60,553 nucleotides of DNA from Candolleomyces eurysporus (lineage: Eukaryota > Basidiomycota > Agaricomycetes > Agaricales > Psathyrellaceae). The notes below the pieces were generated by a model that worked only from the letters and a program-made list of their open reading frames with translations, searched no databases and was not told the origin of the DNA. Position numbers and translations under genes: made by a program. This document shows positions 35,711 to 47,095 of this stretch, in pieces. Position 1 is the stretch's first letter. Every line of letters starts with the position of its first letter. Location of the stretch: positions 1 to 60,553 of the forward strand of contig JANBPK010001494.1 of NCBI GenBank assembly GCA_027579435.1, in the 5' to 3' direction.

Positions 35711-36891
35711 ATGTTCTTTAAATTAAACATCATCTCCTTACTTGCCTTCACCTCTGTCGCGCTTGCGGCGCCGAGTCAACTGCAGGACCGTGCAGTGGCT
35801 CCACCTTCAGGGTTTAACATGTGAGTTGCTATTCTTTTGTTGTGTACTTTGTCTGATCCAAAAAATTTTCATACTTAGTACTAGCTTGGGGGTCAACGGC
35901 TCTGGATGTCCTCCTGGCTCCACAATCTACACCCTGAGCGGTGAGTTCTTGACATTGAATACGATGCTGCTCGTTGCTGACAGGGCGTTAGCTGACAAGA
36001 GCGCCGTGACTGTCCTTTTCAGCCAATTTTATGCTGAGGCTGGACCTGGTATCTCTATCAGCGCCAACCGCAAGAACTGTGCTTTAACATTCGGCGTGAA
36101 GTGAGAATTTCTGGCTCGGCATTCCGTCTAAGTGACATAAGAATTGAACTTTCGTCCGCCTATTATCAGGGTGCCTCCCGGTTTTACCTTCGGTGTCGCC
36201 AATGTCGACTACGTACGCTCTCTTCTTTCGACTTCACCTCAAGCCATTGCATTGCTAACGATTTCATCTATCAGCGCGGCTACTATCAACTCGACTCGAA
36301 AGTCACTGCGTCCCAGCAATCAATCTATTATTGTGAGTGGAGCTTAGTCTCGGTGCCAGTGCTCCATATTTTGACTGATCACGTCTATCACAGTCCAAGG
36401 TCAAGTTAAACAAGGTATGACTTTTGCCTAACTAGTTCACTAGTTCGATCCCTTTGCTGATGAGCGTTTTTACGCCCTCAATAGCTACGGCTCGATCTAA
36501 CCTTGTTGGACCTGTTCCAGGCAAGTCTCTTTCTGGGACTAGCAGACCGTACTCCTAATCACTGAGTTCTATTGGTAGGAGCGTCGTATACCTATCGCGA
36601 CACCTTTGATTTGGCGTCGACAGTATTGGCGCCATGTGGAGCTAGCACGGTCCTAAACGTCAATGCCGAGGTTCGGGTGAACAACCAGAACAACACCAAG
36701 GGCTCTGGATATCTTGCGAACGACTCCGTAGGTGCCCTTCGCTCGCCACCGCTCGTTGCCACGTCTAATTTTCCTCTGCAGATTGACACTACTCTCAAGC
36801 AGGTATGAATTATGCTTTCTCCACTATCTCGATTTTTGTAAATACTCATTGGTTACAGATCTTTAACTTCCAGTGGCAGACCTGCAAGTAA
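35711..36891 (+). CDS. Secreted DUF4360 protein, array copy B
   Basis: Signal peptide MFFKLNIISLLAFTSVALA, a short pro-like QDRAVAPPSG segment, then the DUF4360 core with [100 protein letters not shown] and FNFQWQTCK. All four cysteines are present. This is the only copy with all nine introns of the family, so it may best keep the ancestral structure. Intron 7 (36521-36578) uses a GC donor (CAG|GCAAGT), which gives the frame needed for GASYTY. It shares about 1.8 kb of unit structure with copy C, including the upstream region. Confidence 0.85.
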
Positions 36892-37437
36892 GCTAGCAAA
36901 ATCGATAGGGTTATTGCTATCTACCACACCCAGCAATTAATTTAGTTAACAATACCATTTTCATTTGGCCCGACGGGCACGGACTTGAACGTTCGAACAC
37001 CTCCTGATCATGCCTCGATACTCGTGGGCCTACACAGGCCTCTACGATAAAGCGGGGCTTCTTTAGAGCCATTTACAAAGAAGATGCGCCAATACGGTGC
37101 TGTTATCGGTAGGAATTCCGCACGATTAGAATCTTCTCAAAGCCATACACAGTAATTTCTCCGACGCCGCGCAGCTCCCTTTGGTCGGCGGGAATTCAAA
37201 GATTAATGTCAGTCTGAAATCTGGTGACGAAATAGAAGACCGGATTTTGACAGCGTCTAGCTCTGGTGGGTGCCGATGCTAGGCGACAATTGGCATTTCG
37301 AAGGTACGCCCCTAATTGCGGAGAAACGGGTTCGCGACGCTATAGGGCAATGACCAAGTGTTTCTCTGGCGAGTATTTCGCTTGGAGTAATTCCACCATT
37401 TCGGGTGGTGTGTGACATAGTAGGAATTACCAGAACG
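36892..37437. repeat. Intergenic B-C, copy of the region upstream of B
   Basis: 37045-37140 matches 35205-35300 (shared ATACGGTGCTGTTATCGGTA), and weaker similarity continues to the TATA box (37195-37350 against 35395-35570). It marks one end of a ~1.8-kb tandem duplication. Confidence 0.65.
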
Positions 37438-37445
37438 TATATAAG
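37438..37445 (+). promoter_or_regulatory. TATA box of DUF4360 copy C
   Basis: TATATAAG lies 63 bp before the ATG, the same distance as in copy B. Confidence 0.65.
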
Positions 37446-37500
37446 ATCTGGTCGAGACTCTAGTGTCTTGACACGCCGAGTAACCTCTCGCCTTGGTACA

Positions 37501-38587
37501 ATGCTCTTCGACTTTGGTTTCATCTCTCTACTTGCCTTCGTTTCGGTCGCGTTTGCCGCACCGAATCGAGCCCTACAAAGACGTGCAGTAGCTCCTCCAT
37601 CAGAGTTCTCTATGTGAGTTGATCTTCTCTAAGTCTCTCGTGCATCTGTCCTGACAGAATCCGCAGCACCAGCTTTGGCATTAATGGATCTGGCTGCCCT
37701 GCCGGCTCGACGATCTATACCCTGAGCGGTAAGATATGTCGGAAAGAAATTTAATTGATTCTCAACTGTTTCATAGGCGACAAAAAGAGTTTTACCGTTG
37801 TTTTCAGTCAGCTTTATGCTGAAGCTGGCCCTGGTATATCCGCCAGTTCCAACCGCAAAAACTGCGCGTTGTCGTTCGGATTGAAGTGAGGAAATTCCTG
37901 GTTCATTCATGAATCGAATCTCATCGTATTGTCGTTTAGGGTACCCCCGGGCTTCACCTTCGGCATTGCAGACGTCAGCTACGTATGTTGTCTTTCGACT
38001 TGATCACAGCCTATTATTCATTACTACCTCAGCGGGGCTGGTATCAACTGGACTCGAAAGTCACTGCCTCCCAAAAATCAGTCTACTACTGTGAGTCCAA
38101 TACCGTATCTTGTCGCTATCCAGTACAAATTCGCTGATTATGGCAATACGCAGTCCAAGGTCAAGTTGAACAAGGTACTAGCTTTGCTCGTCTCGGTCAG
38201 ATGCCTTGTCGTTGACCATTAACACTATTTATCAGCTACCGCTCAAACCAGCCTTGTTGGACCCGTCGCGGGAGCGTCGTACTCCTACAGCGACTCTTTC
38301 GATTTGGTGTCGACGGTAACGGCACCGTGTGGGAGTAGCACGCTCCTTAATATTAATGCCGATGTTCGAGTGAACAATGCGAACAACACGAAAGGTTATG
38401 GCTATCTTGCGAACGACTTCGTGGGTGTTTTTTGCTGTCCTCTTCGATTCACCGTTTCTAATTTGGGTCCCCTTTACAGGTCAAGACTACTTTCACGCAG
38501 GTACGCACCCGTTCCGCTTCTATTTATCACATTCCGATGTTGATTCACCCATCATAGACCTTTAACTTCCAGTGGCAGAAGTGCTAG
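37501..38587 (+). CDS. Secreted DUF4360 protein, array copy C
   Basis: Signal peptide MLFDFGFISLLAFVSVAFA, then a segment RALQRRAVAPPSEFS. The core shows [109 protein letters not shown] and FNFQWQKC. All four cysteines are kept. It lacks the FNIT sequon of the other copies (FSIT instead) and ends right after the last cysteine. Eight introns, positions 1-6, 8 and 9; position 7 is fused. Closest relative in the array is copy B. Confidence 0.83.
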
Positions 38588-39181
38588 TAAACCAGTAGAG
38601 CAACTTTCAATTAGTTAAAGAAATAAAATGTTCATCATTGCCGATACTTCCTTCTCCTATGTGTAACTCTCTCTGAAGACAGCTCGTGAGTACTGAGCTG
38701 CACTGAGCACTCACGAGGAACAATATCCGTGTCCGGATCTTCCTCTGTGCAAAGCGAAAAAGGTATGTGGAACGGGGTTGAGCGCTGATGGCGCGGCGCG
38801 CGGGGTTTCTTGAACCTCCAAGCGAACCCTCCAGTTAGCCTCCTTTCCGCGTCATCTGAGGAACAATTGGGCTTATAATTAGAGAACTCTTTTCCCGCAG
38901 TCAATCTTCTTTTCGTGCTTGTTTTTGACCTGGACCTGGCCTCTAAGAATGACGTTGAGAGCAACCGTAAATGTGGGTCACTTTCAGCCTTTTTGAACAC
39001 CGTCCTAAATGGAGTGTCCCACGAGAACTTGACAATCATGAGCGAAAACGGCCCCGAATATTGGCTCAAAGAAGGTACGATAATGTTTCTCCGAGCGCAC
39101 TATAATGGCATCACGCGGTGACGCACGCACAAGTGCGCGGAGCCAATGCGGGGCGGAGGCGCTCAGTGGCATGTCAAAGGG
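38588..39181. other. Intergenic C-D
   Basis: No gene supported; a 144-codon minus-strand frame at 38635-39069 is low-complexity and lacks family features. Confidence 0.4.
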
Positions 39182-39187
39182 TATTTA
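39182..39187 (+). promoter_or_regulatory. Weak TATA-like box of DUF4360 copy D
   Basis: TATTTA lies 76 bp before the ATG; it is weaker than in the other copies. Confidence 0.3.
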
Positions 39188-39257
39188 GTGCAGATAGGAT
39201 GAACGAAACATACCCTCAGACTCCTCGTCTACCGCTATTCCTACAACTACAACAGCA

Positions 39258-40273
39258 ATGATCTTCTCAACTCTCTCTGTTCTTACGTTGGTGTCCGCTG
39301 CCTTCGCTGCTCCGGCTCCTGTTACCACGGACGAATACGTCCATGCACCGACAGGATTCAACATGTTAGCTCCACTCTCTTGAAAGCGCGTTGCGTGCTG
39401 AGACTCTTCTCGCAGTACAAGCGTCGGTGTCATTGGCACTGGGTGTCCTCCAGGCACTTCTTATGCCTTGGTTAGCGGTGAGTCGCTTGGAAATTTACTT
39501 GCAGTCTTTGGCTGACTTTCCCGGCAGACGACAACTCTGCATTAACGGCTGTATTCAGCCAGTTCTACGCCTTCGCTGGACCCGGAGTCGGGATCAGTGA
39601 TAACCGAAAAGCTTGCCGACTGACCCTTGGTGTGAAGTCAGTACCAGCTTCGCTTCCATCTTTGCATTCAATTTACTGATGACTGCCACCTTACTACAGG
39701 GTACCAGAAGGCTACTCGTTCTCTGTTAATACTCTCGAGCATGTAGGCTAAGCACACTCATTGCTGAAGCGGTCTTTGCTAAGTATGCACCTCTTAGGCC
39801 GGCTTCTACCAGTTGGACAAAGGGGTCACCGGCTCTCAAGGCTCATATTATTACTGTAAGCTTCAAAGTTGACATCAACTTGAATCTCACTGACTAATCA
39901 ATCGACAGTCCAAGGAGAGCTCAATGAAGGTACGACAATTCCCATGCTCCAGGGCGCCAGGGACTCAATCTAACAACACTTTCATCCAAAGCGACTGCTC
40001 GCAAAACATATGAGGGACCTGTGCTAGGCAAAGATTACATTAACAAGATCGACTTTGAGGGCTCAACATTCTCTCCTTGCGGCAAAGATACCGTTTTGAA
40101 CTTTGGCAGCGACGTCCGAGTTAACAATGCTAACAACAAGAACGGCTACGGAGCCATCGGTACAGACTCGATTCAATTCAGACAGGTGAGCTTGGCTTCA
40201 GAACGTTGACTCTCACATCATGACTCAAGTAATCCACGTCTAGACCCTCCATTTGAGCTGGAAGGCTTGCTAA
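39258..40273 (+). CDS. Secreted DUF4360 protein, divergent array copy D
   Basis: Signal peptide MIFSTLSVLTLVSAAFA. The core keeps FNITSVG, GTGCPPGTSYALV, LTAVFSQFYAFAGPG, NRKACRLTLGV, VPEGYSFSVNTLEH, AGFYQLDKGVTGSQGS, GPVLGKDYINKIDF, SPCGKDTVLNFGSDVRV and ends LHLSWKAC. All four cysteines remain, but the VDYRGYY signature is replaced by LEHAGFY, the YRDxFDL block by INKIDFEG and FNFQWQ by LHLSWK. It is the most divergent copy and may have a different target. Seven introns (positions 1-6 and 9). The TATA box is also weak. Confidence 0.78.
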
Positions 40274-41238
40274 TTTGTAATAGTACTGGTGTTTCCGGGG
40301 CTTCTGTAGATCTAGTAATGATGACTTACCATTCCTTCTCCAAACNAAAAAATAAACGCGATTCAAACAAAACCCCGACGATATGACTGGAAAAGTATCT
40401 TTATCGTGTGATTTCGAAGAACAAACGGCGCCCTTTCAAATCAAGGTTGACAGTGATCGGATCGACACCGGCCGCTGTAAATGGCGATACAGCGGCCATT
40501 CAAGGCCATGTGCAAGTGTTCTTCCCCATTTTGTTACAAAAATTTTGACGGTATAACGACCCGGAATTACTTTGTCACGCAGCCAGCACCGAGAAACGCA
40601 AGAAACATATCAATGCGCGAATTTTTGCCGCGAATACTCACCGTCGTACTGGTGCCTCGACATTAGAATAAGTTGATGCTGGGAACTTCCTCAGCTCGAA
40701 ATTATTAGGCCCTATGCAACCCCCTCCAAAAATCAGCACGACGGAGCGCATCTAGTAGTATTATTGCACCCATCGAGAGCCTGAGTCCTATCCTAGGGAT
40801 GAGGCTTACCCACATCGTCCTATCTAGACTCGGATACCGTAAGATCTCGAGGATTGCACCCGTGCCCTCTTCCCGATATGGATCGAAATGCCACGATCAT
40901 TCACCGCCGATCGTAGGTACCATTTGGTAGGATTCCTTCCGCGTATAGCGGCCTTCCCAAAATTTGGCGGGATCAAAGACATTGGACTGTTCATGTCATT
41001 TGCCCCGCAAATTACACTGCGCGGTCAAAGATTTTCCGACCTTGTGGAAGACGCCTTGCCATTGAGCGAGTTCTGGACTTGTCGATGGCGATTGGCAATT
41101 GTTAGGAGTTGTCTAACCGCGCCGCCCTATCGTTTCAAAGAAGAGATCTTGACACGTCCGGTGACCCTTCTTCGTAGTTTCTTCCTGTAATTTACAGTAA
41201 TTTGTGTTAACAAATATTTGCCAATTTCTCCGTGGACG
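40274..41238. other. Intergenic D-E
   Basis: About 1 kb without a recognised gene. One N before an A-run at about 40346. Confidence 0.4.
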
Positions 41239-41245
41239 TATAAAA
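41239..41245 (+). promoter_or_regulatory. TATA box of DUF4360 copy E
   Basis: TATAAAA lies 52 bp before the ATG. Confidence 0.7.
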
Positions 41246-41290
41246 GACCTCGAGTGCAGTGAATTGAATAGTCAACCAACCTCCCAAAGA

Positions 41291-42225
41291 TGTTGAAATC
41301 GATCGTTTCACTCCTCGCTCTCGCCTCTGTCACCTTTGCCGCACCTAGCGCTAGTCCCCTTGAGGAGCGCGCTGAGATTCCGGCGCCCCCACCTCCAGGT
41401 TTCAACATGTAGGCCACTTTTTTGCGTCGCTTACAACCGCTGACGCTCAGCGTGTCGCGTTTAGCACGAGTCTTGGTGTCCTTGGTACCGGATGCCCGCC
41501 GGGAACCACCTACTACGCTCTCAACGGTTTGTTCTAGCTGATCATCTCCTCAGCGTTGCGTCTGACGCAACCCTCGTAGCTGATAAAACTGCTGTAACGG
41601 TGACTTTCAGCGAGTTTTTCGCTGAAGCCGGTCCAGGCATTTCTGCCAGCAAGAACAGAAAGGCTTGCCAGTTGACCTTGGGTGTCAAGGTCCCTGCCGG
41701 GTTCACCTTTGGTGTTGCCACCGTGGATTATGTCAGCAGCTCCCGCATTTCTTTCCGTTTACTGAATGTCATCTCACACCTTGCTTATAGCGTGGTTACT
41801 ATCAACTCGATAGTAAGGTTACCGCATCGCAGCAATCGATCTACTACTTCCAAGGACAAGTCATTCAGGCTACTGCTCGCTCTAATCTTAACGGCCCTGT
41901 TGCTGGCAAGGATTACACCTACCGAGACGCATTCGACCTCGTCTCCACTGTGATATCGCCATGCGGCTCTGACACAGTCTTGAATATCAACAGCGACCTA
42001 CGTGTTAGCAACTCCGCTAATACCAAGGGCTCCGGCTACCTTGCCACTGACTCGGTGAGCGTCTCGGTCCTCCTACACTGTCTTGTCTTGCTCAACGGCT
42101 TTCTTGCTATTAACTAGATTGATACCGCTCTTGCTACGGTAAGTTCGATTTGTTGATAAAAAGGGACGGTCTCTGACTCGTTCACTCAGACTTTCAACTT
42201 CCAATGGCAGACTTGCAAGAAGTGA
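41291..42225 (+). CDS. Secreted DUF4360 protein, array copy E
   Basis: Six exons (41291-41409, 41465-41526, 41580-41731, 41791-42054, 42118-42138, 42190-42225) total 218 codons, 217 residues. Signal peptide MLKSIVSLLALASVTFA, then a pro-like ASPLEERAEIPAPPPPG segment. The core has [119 protein letters not shown] and [10 protein letters not shown]. Four cysteines. Introns at positions 1,2,4,8,9; positions 3,5,6,7 are precisely fused. The E-H subgroup shares SEF and NRKAC, unlike A-C. The leucine/alanine-rich leader ending in A-A-P suggests signal peptidase cleavage there. Confidence 0.87.
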
Positions 42226-43619
42226 TCTCTGGCTCACGCTCTGATATGACGTATTTTCCAAATTAGTTTGCCTGTCAGGGGACTTGGATGATTTCAAATT
42301 TTGTATCTGTACCTTCTCCGATCTTGATTAATAAATCNAAAAAAATCTTCTACGAACCNAAAAAATTTCATTTCGAACTTAGTCCCAATTCCAACCGACG
42401 CTTAACAAAGGCAGAAGCAGAAGCAAGAGTCAGTTCAATCTACTCTCTTTTCGGCCCGTAATAAACAAGCGAAGACAAATTCATGTTAAACTTCTGACAT
42501 TCATCACTTCTGTCTTTGAATCCCGCCACCTCGTTTCCTCCGTGTTCGTCAACAAGTCTCCATCTTGTCTTAAAGGCAGGCAATCTCTTTTGTATTTATA
42601 AATGAGAGATTGTGTTTCTGGGCGGTTCCTGACGTTTTTCGCTGCCCTTTCATCAGAATCGAATTGTTTCCAGTCTGCTCTGTTCTCGCATTCTAGCTTT
42701 GCCCAGCCCTTGTGAGGGAAATTCGAAGCTCTACCTTTCCAATCGAAATCATGTCTCTCTATTCCCGAATGAAAGGATCAGGAGGTGTAACGACACGACG
42801 GCGCATTTTGGATGAGAGGCCGTGATCTGCTCGAAGCACACCGTCATGGGAGTTGTACGGAGACAGTGTAATGGCCAATCTAGCGGAATAGTCGCTCAAA
42901 ATCCTACCAATTGTTCAGCTGTTGTTTTTCTGGGTACGTTTCTCATCCCGAGGTGTTGGCCATCTCCCGAGCACATCCCTCATATTTCCCAGCCGGCGCC
43001 AGTCAAGCGAGAGCGACACTTCGTTCCTTTTCGTGGCCTTCTGCCGCCCGGCCGACACACCCTGCATATGCCACCAGAATGGATGTTCGAGCGAATTTTA
43101 TCCGCGGAGAGTCGTGCCCGTGGAAGGCCTATCTATCGCCCTTCCTGGAGCTTCAGCGCCCACAGCATCAGACGAATGGACCGTTGCCCCTGACGAACTC
43201 CGACGGCAAATTAAGCATTCGCCCTTCACCATATCACATATGTTCTTGGGTGTTCTCTACTCAAAGACCTAATTCGATGTGTTCTCAGCTTCTGAGGTTC
43301 GCAGGCACCGCGAAGATCATTAAGAAGACATCCACAGACTCCATGCCTTCAATTTAAAAAAGGTGATCACACGTCATCGTACATGACAACTTTTCTTCCG
43401 CATTCGGATTTCCAATGATTTGGCCCAAGGACCAAGAGCCCATTTGTTCAAACCACCTGAACGAGATATTCCTCTCGGGAGGTAATTATCTCCCATATGG
43501 CCCTTCTTCTTTCATTGCACCGAAAACCGTATCGTCGCCAAGATCATCCCGTGAGTATTCAATTACTCCGAGCACCGAGTTCGTGACCACCGAATTATAG
43601 TTGTTGAAGTCCGAAAAGG
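42226..43619. other. Intergenic E-F with an unrecognised possible gene relic
   Basis: A TATTTATAAATG sequence at about 42592 is followed by an ATG at about 42750 (MSLYSRMKGSGGVTTRRR), but the frame ends at about 42825. Later frames in 42900-43270 include a run PTASDEWTVAPDELRRQI. I cannot join these into a known family; it may be a decayed gene. N characters occur at about 42338 and 42359. Confidence 0.25.
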
Positions 43620-43626
43620 TATAAAA
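43620..43626 (+). promoter_or_regulatory. TATA box of DUF4360 copy F
   Basis: TATAAAA in the context AAAGGTATAAAATGG, 56 bp before the ATG; copy H has the same context. Confidence 0.7.
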
Positions 43627-43675
43627 TGGTGCTTGTTTCGACTGAAGAAAACATCAACTAGCAACCCAAGTCAAC

Positions 43676-44551
43676 ATGTTCAAGTCAATTGCCTTCCTCT
43701 TCGCTCTCGCTACCGCTGCCATCGCCGCCCCAGCCCTCCAGATAGAGATTCCGTCACCTCCTCCCCCAGGATTCAATATGTGACTATTACTACGTTTTCC
43801 CCTGGAACGACCATCCCACTAATATTTATGTCTATTTAGTACGAGTCTTGGTGTCCTCGGAACTGGGTGCCCTCCAGGTTCAACCTACTATGTCCTCAAC
43901 GGTAGGTCTTAAGCTTATTATTCTGTATTAACCTGGTGCTCATCGTTATACGAACAGCCGACAAGACTGCGGTCACCGTTACATTCAGCGAGTTCTTTGC
44001 TGAAGCGGGCCCTGGCATTCCTATTCGAAACAACAGGAAGGCCTGCCAATTGACCTTCGGTGTCAAGGTTCCTCCTGGCTTCACCTTCGGTGTAGCGAGC
44101 GTCGACTACCGCGGATACTACCAGCTCGATAACAAGGTCACCGCATCCCAGCAATCTCTCTACTACTGTACGTTGTCACCTCGCCTGACGTCAACTTCGG
44201 AACTCACCCTCGACTGATGATTGCAGTCCAAGGACAGCTCCTCCAAGCTACTTCCCGATCCGAGCTCGTCGGTCCAGTTGACGGCAAGGACTACACATAC
44301 CGAGACAGCTTTGACCTTGTCTCGACTGTCACTTCCCCTTGCGGCGTTGACACTGTTTTGAACATCAACAGCGACGTCCGCGTCAACAATGCTGGCAACT
44401 CCAGAGGCTCTGGTTATCTTGCCACTGACTCGGTATGGGATTCTCGTTTTCCGAATCAATATACAGGTTCTGATCCTTCCATTTGTTCCTACAGATCGAT
44501 ACTGCATTGGCAACAACCTTCAACTTCCAATGGCAGACCTGCAAGCAGTAA
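43676..44551 (+). CDS. Secreted DUF4360 protein, array copy F
   Basis: Signal peptide [20 protein letters not shown], a short [12 protein letters not shown] linker, then [119 protein letters not shown] and [10 protein letters not shown]. Four cysteines. Only four introns remain (positions 1,2,5,8), the same set as copy G, with which it shares the bases around [12 protein letters not shown] almost exactly. F and G therefore look like a recent pair. Confidence 0.86.
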
Positions 44552-46176
44552 ATATCTAAATACTACCCGTATTAGCTCGATATGTAACAAACAAATGTCC
44601 AATTCCTTTTTCTCCCTTTTTTCGCGTCTGCGAGAACACCGGCGTCTGAAACACATAAAACATGTTTTGCACTTGAGCAGTTGGACGTTACTACTAAGTA
44701 TGTTCAATATCAATTTTGATAAGTCCTGTCAGTGTTCCGAACGCCAATATGATGACGATGGGCTCTTGCTTTGGGCGCTCGCTGAGGCCCTTAAATTTCA
44801 AATTTAACCCACAACGCATTGAGCCTTTCAGAGCTTAATTCTTCCTACCCTTCAAAGCTCCTACTTTATATCATATATTAAATCTAGCCACACTCGCAGC
44901 TCAGTCGGTACGAAGTTTTGCCACGTGGAGTTGTTTGGATCAGAAGGCTTTGTCAAAGATTCGCGGCTGGCCGGCGGCTCCACCATCGCTCTACCACCGC
45001 TCTGCTCTCCGAACATGAAGTCGCTCTATCTCCTCGAATCAACGGCCAGGTAACAGGGAAAAAATCTCATGATAACTCATTTATCGATTCTCTCTATGTC
45101 CTATGAATTATCACTCGAAGGAGCTATCCTGCGAGAAAACCTGGCGAGTGTGTCAACGTGCACGGATTCCAGATTCCACAGGGTGGTATGACTTATCGGC
45201 CTTCCCAGGTATTAACTTTTGTCGTTCTTTGGCTCGATCTTGGAAGATGAGGCTACCGGTCTGGCCTTTTCTTGATCTCAGTTACCCAGGTACCGCCATT
45301 CACCGACCATCGCCCTAATTCCTGAAGAACAAGGGCCTGACCACGAGGCGGAAAGATGCTCAAAGGCACCGTTAATGCCGCCATGAGAAGTCTAAAACAA
45401 TAGAAGGAGAACCTCCGGACGAGTGACCCTATGATGATAGCGTTGGGCGGCAAGGCGGAATTCAAACGTTCGGGTTGGGCCAGCCTCCTTCTCAAGACAT
45501 GGGTGAGAACTTCATTCGTCATTCAGACATTCTATCAACGGGCGATAAAGACACCTTCATGGCTCTAGTGGCCATGGTGAGCTCAAACACAAAGACGCGG
45601 TGAGCGAGCTTTTTCCGCAACTTTTACACGGCGCGCTCTATCGCCAAGAAAAACACCGACAGCACTAAGCCAGGGGTCAACCGCACCAAGTCTACTTGGG
45701 CTATCTCCGTGATTCACGTACGTCGTCCGTCGAAATAAACACTGTCCTTTCACAATATCACATCCGCGATTTTGTGTTCGATATTAACAAGGCTTATTCT
45801 GAACTTCTATGGTGAGTTCCCAGGCAAAACGGTAATCAGCATTCGAATTCATCGGAAAATCTTCATCTGCCAATTCATACTGACATTGACAAGAAGCCAT
45901 CTGGGCTTGTAAAGACTCCAAGGATATGGCGGGGCCGAAGACTTCGATCTTACCCCTGCCTCAGCGCTGCTCGATAGAAAGTCTTCCCGATTTGTCAAGC
46001 TTCTTTCGGTGCACCAGACGCATTTTCATGTAACCATTTCTCACCCACACTTTCTCCCTTTCGGCAAGGTCAATGCCCGAGCAGTATCCATGACGGTCTA
46101 GTGACTTGGAGTTTATTCATCCAAAACTTGCTTATGAACTTGTCTTGACGGGTTTGCAAAGGGTGGCTCAAAAATG
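44552..46176. other. Intergenic F-G
   Basis: 1.6 kb without a supported gene. A 17-mer CTTCTTTCGGTGCACCA at 46000-46016 recurs upstream of copy H. Confidence 0.4.
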
Positions 46177-46183
46177 TATAAAA
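46177..46183 (+). promoter_or_regulatory. TATA box of DUF4360 copy G
   Basis: TATAAAA lies 60 bp before the ATG. Confidence 0.7.
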
Positions 46184-46236
46184 GGGGGCTCAAATTTGCA
46201 GGAGGACCTCAGCAACAGCAACCCAGCTAAGCTACA

Positions 46237-47095
46237 ATGTACAAGTCACTCGCCTGCCTCTTCGCTCTCGCCACTGCAGCCATCGCGGCTCCTGCTCTTC
46301 AAGTTGAAATCCCTGTTGCACCTCCTCCAGGGTTCAACATGTACGAGTGCACCCATGCTCGGCAGTGTTCGTCCTACTAATATTCTTCACCTAGCACGAG
46401 TCTCGGTGTCCTCGGTACTGGGTGCCCTCCAGGATCGACATACTACGTGCTCAATGGTACAGTCCTCGTTATCTTGATTTGCTATCACCGTATTCTGACC
46501 TCTCCGTCAATAGCCGATAAGACTGCTGTCACTGTAACCTTCAGCGAGTTCTACGCTGAAGCAGGCCCTGGCATCCCCATCCGAAACAACAGGAAGGCGT
46601 GCCAGTTGACTTTCGGTGTCTCCGTCCCACCTGGGTTCACTTTCGGTATTGCAAACGTCGACTACCGTGGATACTACCAACTCGATAGCAAGGTCACAGC
46701 TCAGCAACAGTCGTTCTACTACTGTAAGTGACGATGATGTTTCTCATTGGATTTCAAAACTCACATGTTTCCAGTCCAAGGACAACTCGTCCAGGCAACC
46801 TCCAGCTCTCTGCTTAATGGGCCTGTTTCCGGTGCCGACTACACCTACAGAGACTCCTTCGATCTCGTCTCGACTGTGACTTCACCATGCGGTCAGAGCA
46901 CAGTCTTGAACGTTAACAGTGACGTCCGCGTTAGCAACTCTGGCAACACTAAGGGCTCTGGATACCTCGCAACGGATTCTGTAAGTGTTTGATCTGCAGT
47001 GTGCATTCTCGATCCCATACTGACGTTTTCTCACTCAGATTGATACTTCCCTGTCGACGACCTTCAACTTCCAATGGCAGACTTGCAAATCGTGA
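46237..47095 (+). CDS. Secreted DUF4360 protein, array copy G
   Basis: Signal peptide [20 protein letters not shown], then [12 protein letters not shown]. The core reads [122 protein letters not shown] and [10 protein letters not shown]. Four cysteines in the mature part, plus one in the leader. Four introns (1,2,5,8). It is followed by nearly 1.9 kb before the next copy. Confidence 0.86.

Noticed and set aside
42750..43370. Candidate gene between DUF4360 copies E and F
   Set aside because: The initial frame stops after about 25 codons and later frames cannot be joined into a recognisable protein. It is not a DUF4360 copy.
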